The notes under the pieces are model-generated. The model saw only the letters and a list, made by a program, of their open reading frames with translations, was not told the origin of the DNA and searched no databases. This document shows, piece after piece, positions 23,001 through 33,067 of a stretch of 64,000 nucleotides of DNA. The DNA lies in the NCBI GenBank assembly GCA_905250075.1, contig CAJNOP010000099.1, positions 451,967-515,966 of the forward strand, given 5' to 3'. The DNA is from Rotaria sp. Silwood1. Its lineage: Eukaryota; Rotifera; Eurotatoria; Philodinida; Philodinidae. A program made the translations under genes and the position numbers. How positions within the stretch are numbered: the stretch's first letter is position 1; each line of letters begins with the position of its first letter.

Positions 23001-24604
23001 TAGTGACAGAAAGTGGGTTAGCTATGGCCTATCTCCAAATGAATAACAATACTTTAGCATTGCAGACGTGTCTAGCGGTACTCGATTCTAAATTAAAAAT
23101 ACATCCGCCAAATTTTCCATCGCTTTCAAAAACCTATATGAATCTTGGATATATTTATCAGGATTCAGGGGACTTTAACAAAGCCGAGGAACAATATAAG
23201 ATTGCACTGCAAATTAATGAGCGCCATCTTCCTGCCAATCATCCACAAACCGGAAAAAATCATCAGTTAATTGGTGATCTGTATGATGAAATGGGCAAGA
23301 CAAAAGAAGCTCTAAATCATTATCAACAAGCTCGTTATATATTTCAGATCCAAGACACACCGAGCTTCACAGAGTTGGGAAAAGCGTATGTCAATTTGGG
23401 GACAATAGAAACAGTTTCATCAAAAGCTATTGACTACTTAGAACAAGGCTTGTCAACATTGCTAAGAGTTGATGTAATAGATAAGAGGGTATTGGCTTTT
23501 GCCTATGATGCTCTTGGAACAAAACATAGGGAATGTGATAACTTGGAAGAAGCACTTAAAAACCATAAGAAGGCTCTTGATCTTGGACTTGAATTAGTCA
23601 ATTATGATGAAAACCATCCGTCGCTTAGTAATTATTATCATGGTTTGGGTGCGACATTTGCTGACCAAGGTAATATCGAGAAAGGACTAGAATATGTCCA
23701 AAAAGCACTCAATAATATGCTCAAAATACGAGATCCTGATCATCCAATTTTGGGCCCAATATACAATACTTTAGGAGACTGCTATAACGAACTTAAAAAA
23801 CATGATCAAGCCATTGAATATTACCAGAAAGCAATTAATGCGTACAAACAACCAAATGCTCAAAATCTTCGATCTCTCGCCATGGCATATGTAAGTATGG
23901 GATCCACTCATTACGATATAAATGATCAGGAAAAAGCGATTGAATACTATCGAATGGCATTAGATTTACAGCTAAAAAATCTCGAGCCAGATGATCCTGA
24001 CTTAATCGTGACTTATTGGTATTTAGCCTCATACTACGAAGATCGAGAAGATTATACAGCAGCATTGACATATTTAATTCCTAAATTGACAATTCAAGAA
24101 AAAGTACTTTCATCATTCGATCTTGAACTTGCTGATGCGTACCACGATGTAGGTACAATTTATTTCTTCAACAAGCAATATCAATGCGCAGTGGAATTAT
24201 ATGAAAAATCGCTCAATATTCGACGTCAACAGAAAAGTCGACTTGCATCGGCTTACGATGCGCTTGGCGATGCTTACAAAAGCCTTTATGAATTTGATGC
24301 AGCATTAAATAATTATGAAATGGCCATAAAACATCTCATTGAGGAAGGAGAGAAAGAAAAAAGTGACGATTATTACGAGGTTCTATGCACATTGTACAAA
24401 AGTGTAGGCACTATGCAACAACGATTAAACTTATTAGACGAGGCTCAAAAGAGTTTACAACAATCGTTAGCTTTGTGTGACACATATCTAATCAATAATG
24501 AAGAACATGATGAACTACGATGTAATATATTAAAATCTCTAGCCCAAATTGACAAGACAACTCAAAAGATTACGTCCAGAAGTTTAGTATGCTCAATTTA
24601 TTAA
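20005..24604 (+). CDS. R-S-ExE ADP-ribosyltransferase with kinesin-light-chain-type TPR array (2 exons)
   Basis: Exon 2 runs from about 21098, after the acceptor TTGTGTAG, to TAA at 24604. It is open well upstream of any ATG, so an earlier exon is needed. The best candidate is 20005-20052 (MLNEQITGSNERLANE, donor GTAAGT), which joins in phase across a 1045-bp intron and gives about 1184 residues. The mono-ADP-ribosyltransferase domain has the R-S-ExE signature: Arg 312 in VVYRG, Ser 340 in TFLSTTE and Glu 390/Glu 392 in PTENEILF. It is therefore predicted to use NAD+ to modify arginine (or another residue) of a target protein. From about residue 440 to 1160 some fifteen 42-residue TPRs follow, with the repeated pattern Y-x-x-L-G...Y...G...A...Y..A, as in TPR_12/kinesin light chain. 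These probably bind the substrate or partner. No signal peptide is seen, so a cytosolic protein is likely. Such ART-TPR genes form a large family in bdelloids. It appears intact; the target is unknown. Confidence 0.85.
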
Positions 24605-25130
24605 ACGAAACACAAATTCTTGATCTAACGAGAAGAAAGCTAGAGGACGAGCGTGGGCATGAGTGGTGATGTGGATGTGCATTCTTTTTACACACCCAGA
24701 GTTACATACCTAATACATCCACAATCACAATCACACACTCATACTCCCACCCATACCCTATATTGCATTTTGTTGGATTAGTAAATATTTTTCTATTTGT
24801 TGATCGTATGAATTATTGATGTCAATAATTGAAATATGTGTTTATTAAAAAAAGAACTAAATTTGATATAATGTTCAGATTATTTTGACTTTTTAGTTAT
24901 TTCTACATAAGTTTCAAGAGTTCTCTTCATATTATTTTTATTATAGTGGAAAAAACTTGTTCTTGCAATTTTCATTTTAAATTTCAAATTTCAAATCGAA
25001 ATTAATTCTTCAACATTTGATAAAACTGGAGTATTATTTCACCGGTATTTTGAAGTTCTTCCATTGTTCCTATAACATATTTATTTTGATATTTTTCTAA
25101 TTAATTAGTATCCACTTTGATGAAAGTTAC
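24605..25130. other. 3' flank with telomere-like foldback at 24651-24759
   Basis: About 45 bases after the ART-TPR stop a degenerate foldback begins (GTGGGCATGAGTGGTGATGT..., then CACACCC... and ...CCCACCCATACCC). The rest is AT-rich. Confidence 0.55.
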
Positions 25131-25157
25131 ACATTGAATGCCCATGTCGGCAAATTT

Positions 25158-25700
25158 TTATGAGATTAATTTTGAAAATAGTTTTTGTGCTACATCAATT
25201 AACAATATAATTTCTTTACTATTACTATTAATCCATTTGAAAAGAATTTTGATTGTATCGATTCTCACAGTTGGACCATTGTTATTCGATTTTTTGGATG
25301 TAATCGATTGTGCCTCGATAACACTCATGTCAATTTTCTTATATCCACCTTTCATCAACAACGTTTTTCTGCGAACAGGATTCGACTTCGAATTAATGAT
25401 ATTGACAGTCGGTAGAATGCTTTCATTAAAAGTCGAATTGATTAACATAAACTCAGCCAGTCAAGTTCGTATTTCTACAGGCGAAGCAAACGTATCAGAA
25501 ATGCGACTGTATATTGCATTATACAGGTTACCGTTGCTGTCTTCAACACCAAGCAAATCTGAACTGCTAATTGATTCATTTTCCAACATATTAAGAGCCA
25601 ATTTTTCGAGCTCGTTTTTATCTTTCACTGATTTTTATAGAATTTTGTCAAGTTTTTCTTTAGCATTTGCTTCGATGGGTGTGAATAAAGAAAAGGTCTA
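25158..25700 (-). pseudogene. decayed coding sequence, function not recognised
   Basis: On the minus strand a frame from about 25700 to 25158 reads protein-like (TPIEANAKEKLDKIL, one stop, then KSVKDKNELEKLALNMLENE, ... IDTIKILFKWINSNSKEI). One in-frame TAA and a probable frameshift near 25150 break it. No family was recognised. The plus-strand open frame over the same region is its antisense shadow. Confidence 0.35.
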
Positions 25701-25708
25701 ACGCTTGG

Positions 25709-25726
25709 ACCCACACCCACATTCTT
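25709..25726. repeat. short C-rich telomere-like scrap
   Basis: ACCCACACCCACAT, without a facing G arm, lies at the start of the decayed minus-strand frame. Confidence 0.5.
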
Positions 25727-26747
25727 GATTTAACTACAGTCTAAGTTTGAATTGGTAAACAGAAAACAAAATCCCTTTGAAACGTTCTAGTAAATGAAGA
25801 AAAACATTTTTCTACAATAGGATACTCAATGATTTTTCACCGTGATTAAAAATGGTATGTAAATGATATTCTTAGGTATATTCGATGGACTTCTAGGAGG
25901 ACACTTAGTACGAGCAAGTACAAGTAGTGCTCAGTAACTTTGTTTCACTCCGTTCTGACCCTCGGTAAAAGTTTTTGAAAAACCAAATATATAGACAGAT
26001 AGGCCTTTCATTTCTCTACAAAATCCACATTAGTGAGTTTCAATATCGAAAGTTTTCTTCACAGGCAGTATCTTTTACATTTTCTAGCAGTTATCTGTGA
26101 AATTGTGCGAACTAAGCGAAGTATAGGAGCCAGAGAAAATCTAGAGTTTGAATTTACTTCAATTACACAGTGTTTTTTTATTGTTAAATAATTAATTAAT
26201 TAAATCAGTATTGGCAAATCGTAGGTGCTATGTGCTTATAATTATTCAACCATTAACGGCGATATTAACAAAAGACAAACATACAACAAATGCCGTGTAT
26301 TCGTAAAATGATTCATAGCTTCTGTTTGTCAACAACTACTAACTTTTAAATTATAAAAACTTGTAGTCTTCACTTCCACATGATTATAATCATAATACAT
26401 AATGAATACCTTTTGTTGCATTAAAAAAAAAGGTAAAAGATTAAAATTGAAAAGAAATCATAAGCTCATACTGAATTTGAAATTAATGAAGTGTAATAAT
26501 TGAGTTATTACTCAGAACTATTCATAATCTAAATGTAATATTCGAATAGTAAAAAATGAAAAGAAATTTTTTGTGAATTCTTGATCGATTATGAGGTATT
26601 CGATATTTCAAAATCACTTATATCTGTCATATATTTCAATAGATTGATAAAAACATGAAACCTCCTGTCGAATAATTGATAAATAGTTTCATAAGAAAAA
26701 TCCAAATACCTCCACAAAGTTTTCTAATTGGATCGAGTATCGAAAAA
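25727..26747. other. intergenic AT-rich DNA
   Basis: No gene or repeat could be supported. Confidence 0.35.
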
Positions 26748-26942
26748 GGGTGAGTATGGGTGTGAATCGAATTTCTCCCCACCACATCTACACACTCTAG
26801 AAACAACTTAGCAAATAAATTATATTTTATTTTGTCTTTTTATCTCAGCATTATCTATCGATTCGTTTGGTAACAAGAATGTGAGTGTGGTGGAGAAAAA
26901 TTAGATTCACACACATCCATCCTCACGCCCACACCCACACCC
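26748..26942. repeat. pair of telomere-like foldbacks in inverted orientation
   Basis: The segment 26748-26797 (G arm, 'aatcgaatttctccccaccac', C arm) is largely the reverse complement of 26881-26920 ('gtggtggagaaaaattagattcacac'). The second copy ends with CCCACACCCACACCC. The whole 195-base block is therefore a palindrome of palindromes. Confidence 0.7.
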
Positions 26943-27246
26943 TAGTACTTGAACGAGCTCCATTTCGTTCACATTTATCATAGATTTTATAGATTAATTC
27001 ATTAAGTACATATTTACGTTGTTTACCATCATCTATAGATGATAGAGGTAAATCAGTAATTGTGTCGATGCTTGCACTTACAGAACAGAGAGCAGCATCG
27101 ACAGTATTACAAACAGATTAATGATCAGTTCGTATTATCTAAATAAATACAAAGTGAAAAAAATTAAACAAAAAAATAATTACAATAAACTATTATTCAT
27201 GTAACATCTGGAAATAATTGATTAGTATCAATGAGAATTAATCATC

Positions 27247-27960
27247 CACCACATAAGATATTTACATTTCTAGTGAATCAAGCAGTCAAAGCCATACCAG
27301 TTCCACTAATTGTTTGATCACCAAAAGATAATGCTTCTTATTCAACTCGATAAAAACTGTATCAGATACAGCAATATTCACTTGAACGTCATCGATTAAT
27401 CGTACATTCTTCAATAAATAATTTATAAAAAAGAAAAATATGATAATCAAGATAAAATACTTAATCTCTTACTGCATGTGTTTATCTTGGTCTTCCATTT
27501 ACACTAACTCTAATATCCACTGATACTTCTTCAACATCACTAACAACACCATTATTAATAACACTAAGATGTGCAGTATCAATCATAGAATTAGTAGAAC
27601 CACTAAAAAAAAAGGGAAATCAGACCAACATATTGAATCTTCTGATGATAATGGAGTACCAGCATTTCTAGTAAGAAAAAAAAAACATTTGAAGGAAGAG
27701 ATGCTTGTAATGCTTCAATAGTTTGTTTAGCTAATGGGCGTAGACATGCATTGAGTATTCCAGCATCCTCACGTTCAGATAGACCAAGACCAGCAATTTC
27801 ATGTAAAACACTAATAAATGCTGTAGGTGATTCTTCACGAATAATTTGTCCTACACGTACATCTTGATCTATTCGATATGGGGAAAAAACACCACAAATG
27901 CAAAATGTACAAATATCAAGAGCACGAGCTCCTTCAACCTAAATTATCAACAACAAAAAG
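27247..27960 (-). pseudogene. decayed multi-exon gene, function not recognised
   Basis: The minus-strand segment 27940-27700 reads as strong coding sequence after a TTTAG acceptor (VEGARALDICTF, then IREESPTAFISVLHEIAG, LGLSEREDAGILNACLRPLA). It loses frame in a poly-A/T run near 27680, resumes as NAGTPLSSEDSICWSDF and STNSMIDTAHLSVINNG, and ends near 27480. A further piece is at 27400-27250 (DDVQVNIAVSDTVFIEL). Frameshifts at homopolymers show decay. I could not assign a family. Confidence 0.45.
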
Positions 27961-28041
27961 AAAACAAAAATTGGAATAACTATTTCTTTCAAATTTTGTG
28001 GTCAATTAGTCATCGGAGGAATAGCATGTGTTGTTGGTCCA

Positions 28042-28118
28042 AGGTGTGGATGTGGATATAACTCCCTCTAATGACACTCGCATGTATACACACGTCTACA
28101 CACCTCACACCCACACTC
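28042..28118. repeat. telomere-like foldback, degenerate
   Basis: The G arm GGTGTGGATGTGGAT is followed by the spacer 'ataactccctctaatgacac' and a C arm of CACACGTCTACACACC and CACACCCACACTC. Confidence 0.6.
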
Positions 28119-28895
28119 AACTATTCGATGATTTGCGCATCCATTCTCATAGACGCATGCATAAACAGCGCGCACGTTTTCTTTCAACAAAAAAAAAAAA
28201 GAACGTAGATCATTTGAAAAAGGATGACTCATACACTTATATTTAGTATAGTGAAGAAAAAAAATAGTAGAAAAGGAAAAAGGTGTACTTATTATTTGTT
28301 ATATTCAAAAAAACTTATTTATATTCCTATATTATAGATCGATGTAAAAGAATGGTTATTGATAGTATGCACGATTCATCAATCAAATTATTATTAAAAT
28401 GTATCTGTATTCTATGAATGCAATGATATCAAATAAAATTTGATAAACTAATTATAAATTTACTGTTGTTGTTATTATCTTTTCACATACTGATCAAAGA
28501 ATTCTATGATATGTAATTATTTGATAATGAATCTCATATGTGTATTGCCTTATTAAATTAACTAAAGTTCTCATTATTAAAAGTATTTTATAAATAAAAT
28601 TTTCTATTGTCTAAATGTAAGTATATATAAGTTATATACAAATATAATTTATCTCAACCTTATCAATAACATTGGGGTGACAGATCGCAAATCAATCACT
28701 TTTTTTTTCTGTACATCAGGTTTTTTTTGGGTCCTTGATAAAATAAAGAAAAGCACAAAGTATCTCTATTTTATATATCAAACAGTGATACCATTGATGA
28801 CCTATGTTTGAATAATATTAAATTTTTTCTTTGTTCTCTTTCTGTTTTAGATTGTGACAAAAAAAAAACTCGAGTATATTCATAAGACTGTTAAA
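28119..28895. other. intergenic, upstream of beta-helix gene
   Basis: AT-rich. A pyrimidine tract ending CTGTTTTAG at about 28851 could be an acceptor for a 5' UTR exon of the next gene. Confidence 0.4.
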
Positions 28896-31055
28896 ATGAT
28901 AATCAACATGTGTCAATCCATGTTACTACTATGGTTCACATTGCTCATCATTGATAAACCTACGAAATCATTATGTATGACATCATCTAAATTTACTGAA
29001 TTATATGTTGTTCCATTTCCAACTCTACTCGGTGACGACGCTGATGGTTCGCTTGCGCGACCATATTCATCATTAAAACGAGCTCTTGATCATGTAGAAC
29101 ATAAGTATTATCGTAGTATGACAAGTTTACCACGGCGAACGGCTATATATTTGTATCCAACGTATCATTTCGTAAATACTCTTCACTTAAATAGAGCTCA
29201 TAGTCGCATACGAATAACAACAATGAATACGGATATGACTGCCTTTTACGAAGAACTTATTGTACGTGATCATACATATCGACGATTGTCGAGAGCAAGT
29301 ATTAGTGGTGGAATGCCAATAACTCATTGGATTGAAATTGATGATGATGTATACAAAGCTGTCGTACCATCAACAGTATATGTTAATCAATTATTTGCTG
29401 ATGATCGACGAATTATTCGTACACGTATACCAATGAATCAATCAGCTTATCTTCAATATGAAGCACCATTAAATGATCCAAATCAAGCTCGCTATGGTTT
29501 TCAATATGTTCAAGGACAATTTGATTCTATTCCATTAAATGATGTTATGGTAGTGGTATATCATAGTTGGACAACATCACATCATTATATTGATCAAATT
29601 ATTACATCGAATAGAACGATTTTATTTACAAATCCATCCGATCTTCCTATTGGAACATTTACTATGCAAGGAAAACGACGATTTCATATAGAAAATAGTT
29701 GTCTAGCACTTGTATCAAATTCATTTTGTTTTGTTAATGAAACAAAAACTATTTATCTTAAGACAAATGGTTCTTATAATCCAAATAACATACAAATAAT
29801 TACACCAATACATGAATTTATTATGTTAATTGCTAGTACTGATGCTAGATATCCCATTAATAATATTATTATTGATAATATTGCAATACAACATAGCGCA
29901 TGGAATATTGGTCGTAGGCAACAAGCAGATTCACAAGCAGCTGCATTTCTTAATTCTGCTGCACTTTATATTGCTAATGCAACATCAATTATTATTTCAA
30001 ATGTTGAAATTAATCATATAGGTTCATATGGAATATGGATTAAAGAAGGAACAACAAATGTCAATGTTTTTAATTCATTAGTGACTGATACAGCTGCTGG
30101 TGGTATCCGAATTGGTCAAATGATAGCATCAGTATCAACACCAACTACTTCTATTAAAATTATATCCAATGAAGTTAGTTATGGTGGTAATGTATTTCCT
30201 AGTGGTGTAGCTGTCATAGTTCATTGTGCTAATGATGTTATTATTGCTGATAATAGTATACATCATCATCGTAATTCAGGTATATCTGCTGGATCGGTGT
30301 TGGGCTATAAAGAATCATATACAAGTAATATTATTATTCAAAATAATTATATTTATAATATTGGACAACATATTCTATGTGATCAAGGTGGTATATATAC
30401 ACTTGGTATTCAACCAGGAACAATTATTGATGGTAATGTTATTAAGAATGTGTTTAGTTATGCAATTTTTATGTGGGGTATTTATCTTGACGAAGGTACA
30501 TCACAAGTCATTGTTTCTAATAATATTGTATATAATACTGGTTGGGCTTCGTTTTTTCAACATTATGGTGCTAATAATACTATTGTCAATAATGTATTTG
30601 CATGTGCATCAGTTAATCCAGCACCACATTCTGATGATACTGATCCAGATGGTGATATTCATATTGGACTTGCTGAAAATCATACATCAATAATATTTAC
30701 ACGTAATATTATCTATGATACATTTCAAGGAGAAAAACATTCAGTTTATCTATCAAGTCCTAATGTAATTGCACCATTTAACGATAATGTTTATTATAAT
30801 CCCTATGGTACTTCATTACTATTTGGATCACAACAAGTATCATTCATTGAATGGCAAAAAACTGGACAAGATAATAATAGTGTAATAGCAGACCCATTAT
30901 TTATTGGTGATGTTAATCAATGTGATTTTTTTACTATCCGATCCGATAGTCCCGCAGCAAAACTTGGCTTTGCAAATATAACTAAACTTTCGAAATGGAC
31001 TTCTGGATGTGATGCAAATGATGAAAATGATAATAATCAATTTTATCATTGGTAA
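28896..31055 (+). CDS. secreted right-handed parallel beta-helix protein (GH141-like)
   Basis: This is a 719-residue intronless frame. I chose the ATG at 28896 because MIINMCQSMLLLWFTLLII then makes a signal peptide; the open frame extends 14 codons further upstream without an ATG. After the leader, YVVPFPTLLGDDADGSLARP and SSLKRALDHV match the usual N-terminus of secreted beta-helix enzymes. Residues ~130-200 have SISGGMPITHWIEI, then a VNQLFADDRRIIRTRIP segment. This resembles the 'SGG..I.GW...QLFVNG.RATRAR.P' signature of GH141/pectate-lyase-like proteins. From ~310 to 640 runs a ladder of short Asn/Ile/Val-rich coils with many N-x-T/S sites (NIIIDNIAIQHS, NNYIYNIG, NNIVYNTG). A role in extracellular polysaccharide breakdown is inferred, and no catalytic residue is assigned. 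Lack of introns over 2.2 kb fits acquisition from bacteria or fungi. Confidence 0.65.
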   Translation: MIINMCQSMLLLWFTLLIIDKPTKSLCMTSSKFTELYVVPFPTLLGDDADGSLARPYSSLKRALDHVEHKYYRSMTSLPRRTAIYLYPTYHFVNTLHLNRAHSRIRITTMNTDMTAFYEELIVRDHTYRRLSRASISGGMPITHWIEIDDDVYKAVVPSTVYVNQLFADDRRIIRTRIPMNQSAYLQYEAPLNDPNQARYGFQYVQGQFDSIPLNDVMVVVYHSWTTSHHYIDQIITSNRTILFTNPSDLPIGTFTMQGKRRFHIENSCLALVSNSFCFVNETKTIYLKTNGSYNPNNIQIITPIHEFIMLIASTDARYPINNIIIDNIAIQHSAWNIGRRQQADSQAAAFLNSAALYIANATSIIISNVEINHIGSYGIWIKEGTTNVNVFNSLVTDTAAGGIRIGQMIASVSTPTTSIKIISNEVSYGGNVFPSGVAVIVHCANDVIIADNSIHHHRNSGISAGSVLGYKESYTSNIIIQNNYIYNIGQHILCDQGGIYTLGIQPGTIIDGNVIKNVFSYAIFMWGIYLDEGTSQVIVSNNIVYNTGWASFFQHYGANNTIVNNVFACASVNPAPHSDDTDPDGDIHIGLAENHTSIIFTRNIIYDTFQGEKHSVYLSSPNVIAPFNDNVYYNPYGTSLLFGSQQVSFIEWQKTGQDNNSVIADPLFIGDVNQCDFFTIRSDSPAAKLGFANITKLSKWTSGCDANDENDNNQFYHW

Positions 31056-31487
31056 TCCAAAATAATTTTACTAAACTTTTTGTCTATTCGTCGTTTGATT
31101 TTCAATGTCTTTGGGTGATGAGATGAATGACAATGGATCTATTGTTACTATTATTGTGTCTTTTTCGTTTTTTAGTATCGATCTTACTTATTATGACCTG
31201 ATTTATAAATTAGCTTCGAATATTATTTGATATATTGTATATTTGTTTTATATTGAGAAATTTCTGCAAGTAAATAATATAGAATTGAAAAAGTTAGTTT
31301 TCATAGTATAAATACTGAAAATATGTTTCAATAGCTATCATAATTTACCAATACTATGAAATATACAATGAATAAATCATGTGTTGCAATAACAACAAAT
31401 AGAATATTTATAACGATCAATTAAAATAATGTTATTTTCTGATAAAGTTACAGAAAATGTATGATATTTTGGATTTATTAAGTATTG
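31056..31487. other. intergenic, 3' flank of beta-helix gene
   Basis: AT-rich, no gene recognised. Confidence 0.35.
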
Positions 31488-31546
31488 GGATGAGTGTGGG
31501 TGTAATTGCTGGAAAGAACAACATACATACCCATACTCACCCACAT
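31488..31546. repeat. telomere-like foldback with conserved spacer
   Basis: The arms GGGATGAGTGTGGGTGT and ACCCATACTCACCCACA flank the spacer 'aattgctggaaagaacaa'. The same spacer occurs at 36170-36232. Confidence 0.75.
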
Positions 31547-31599
31547 AAATAAGCATTAAAAGATTCAATGGTGGTAAATATTTGTTGTAATTTTCATTC

Positions 31600-32058
31600 C
31601 AATCATAAGTAGATAATATGTGACATATACATATATATATAAATAACAGATACGATAGTTCCTGTAATAATAATTATTCTTGTCTTTCGAATTGTATTTC
31701 TTGAATGAAATCGATCAGATTGTGAACTAAACCAATAAAGATCCAATGAAACTAAAATAAGTATTAAATTAGCTTGAAACAGAACAACAAATAAAATATA
31801 GAAATATGTTTTACATCTAATTCAATTATTTGCCTAATTAATAGATAAGCTACGTACAAATAATGTTGGACATAAAATACAACTATAAATAATACTAAAT
31901 ATACCATAAACTAAGACATAATGTGTACATGGTGATGAAGGAATAGTACGAGAATATAATAAATGTATATTAAGACTATTTCTTAAAAATGAGAAAAACA
32001 AATAAAACGGTTGTATATAAATATTCGGTTGAAATACATGATGAATAACATCATTCAT
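31600..32058 (-). pseudogene. rhodopsin-like GPCR remnant
   Basis: The minus-strand ATG at 32058 opens a 74-residue frame with two hydrophobic segments around SRTIPSSPCTHYVL, ending at a TAA after LSIN. After a frameshift the next segment (31815-31610) encodes two more hydrophobic helices around LVSLDLYWFSSQSDRF, HSRNTIRKTR and a third (IIIITGTIVSVIYIY). The pattern (helix 1, helix 2, then helix 3 with a DRY-like 'LDLYW', then helix 4) resembles the expanded bdelloid rhodopsin-type GPCRs. Helices 5-7 were not found, so this is a truncated and frameshifted pseudogene. Confidence 0.55.
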
Positions 32059-33067
32059 ATTTAAAATGTTTAGTTTTATTACTCAACTTTTTCTTTTAAA
32101 AATATTTCTGAATGAATACTCTTCATTTATATATAATTGTCATGTATGTTGCTTTAAATAAAGATTTGTTTTTATAAATCTAAGTAAATATATAAATTCT
32201 CCTAGGAAATATAATAAAGTCGTTGAGAAATAAATATGCCATAAAAACAAAAAAGATTTTATCTATCGTAAGTGTGAGAAAAATTTTGAAGTCGATTTTT
32301 ATTTCTTGATAGACATGTGTATTGTTCAATGATCTAATCTTTGAAAATATTATATATTTTCAAATTCATCTATTTCTTCAACAAAAGATAAAAATAACAC
32401 AGTAGTAGTATTTTTTTTGTATAATAGGCACATAAAAAAGTATGCTAATACCTAATTTTAAATTTTGTATTTATTACTTAAAACAAAAAGAGATATTACA
32501 GTACCAAAAGAATAAGAATAAAAAGTAATTATTGAATATCAAAGAGTAGAAATGACATGAATCTTTTAAATATGAACTGAAATTTGCTTTTAGTTCTCTT
32601 GTCACTTTGAAGATCAATCGATTCATATTTTATTTTTGATCAATTTCAACATTCTTGCCTTCAAGAAAGAATATTACTCCCAATATTGGATGTTCACTAT
32701 TTTTCTTGTTACGAGCTAATGTTGTAGACTGTCATCGAATGTTTTTTTTTTTTGTGAACATTGTCTTTCGTTTTGAAATAATTGTTTGCATTTGTTGAGT
32801 GTCTAGGTAATAAAGATAAAATGCCATCACTACTCGTGTCACGCTAATATTTCTTCCTAACTATATGCAATTCGTTAGTGTCAAATCTACAATAAAGAAA
32901 GGATTTCAAGGTCAAAAAACAAATTAAATCTTAGCTGAATTAGTATGTAACATAGATGCGCAAAGATTCGATTACTTACTCTTAAGCTGAAAAAAATTAA
33001 AATGAAAATCACACTAGTTTTCTAATTCAATTGCATTTGTTGAAGAGAAAAACGTGACTTGCACAAA
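32059..33067. other. intergenic AT-rich DNA
   Basis: No gene could be supported. Poly-T tracts lie near 32410 and 32742. Confidence 0.35.

Noticed and set aside
25138..25701. 187-codon plus-strand open frame
   Set aside because: It is antisense to a more protein-like minus-strand sequence. Its Leu/Ser/Ile-rich composition is what reverse-complemented coding DNA gives.
28854..28895. Upstream extension of the beta-helix protein by 14 codons
   Set aside because: There is no ATG, and the extension would bury the signal peptide. A 5' UTR acceptor (TTTTAG) explains the open frame better.
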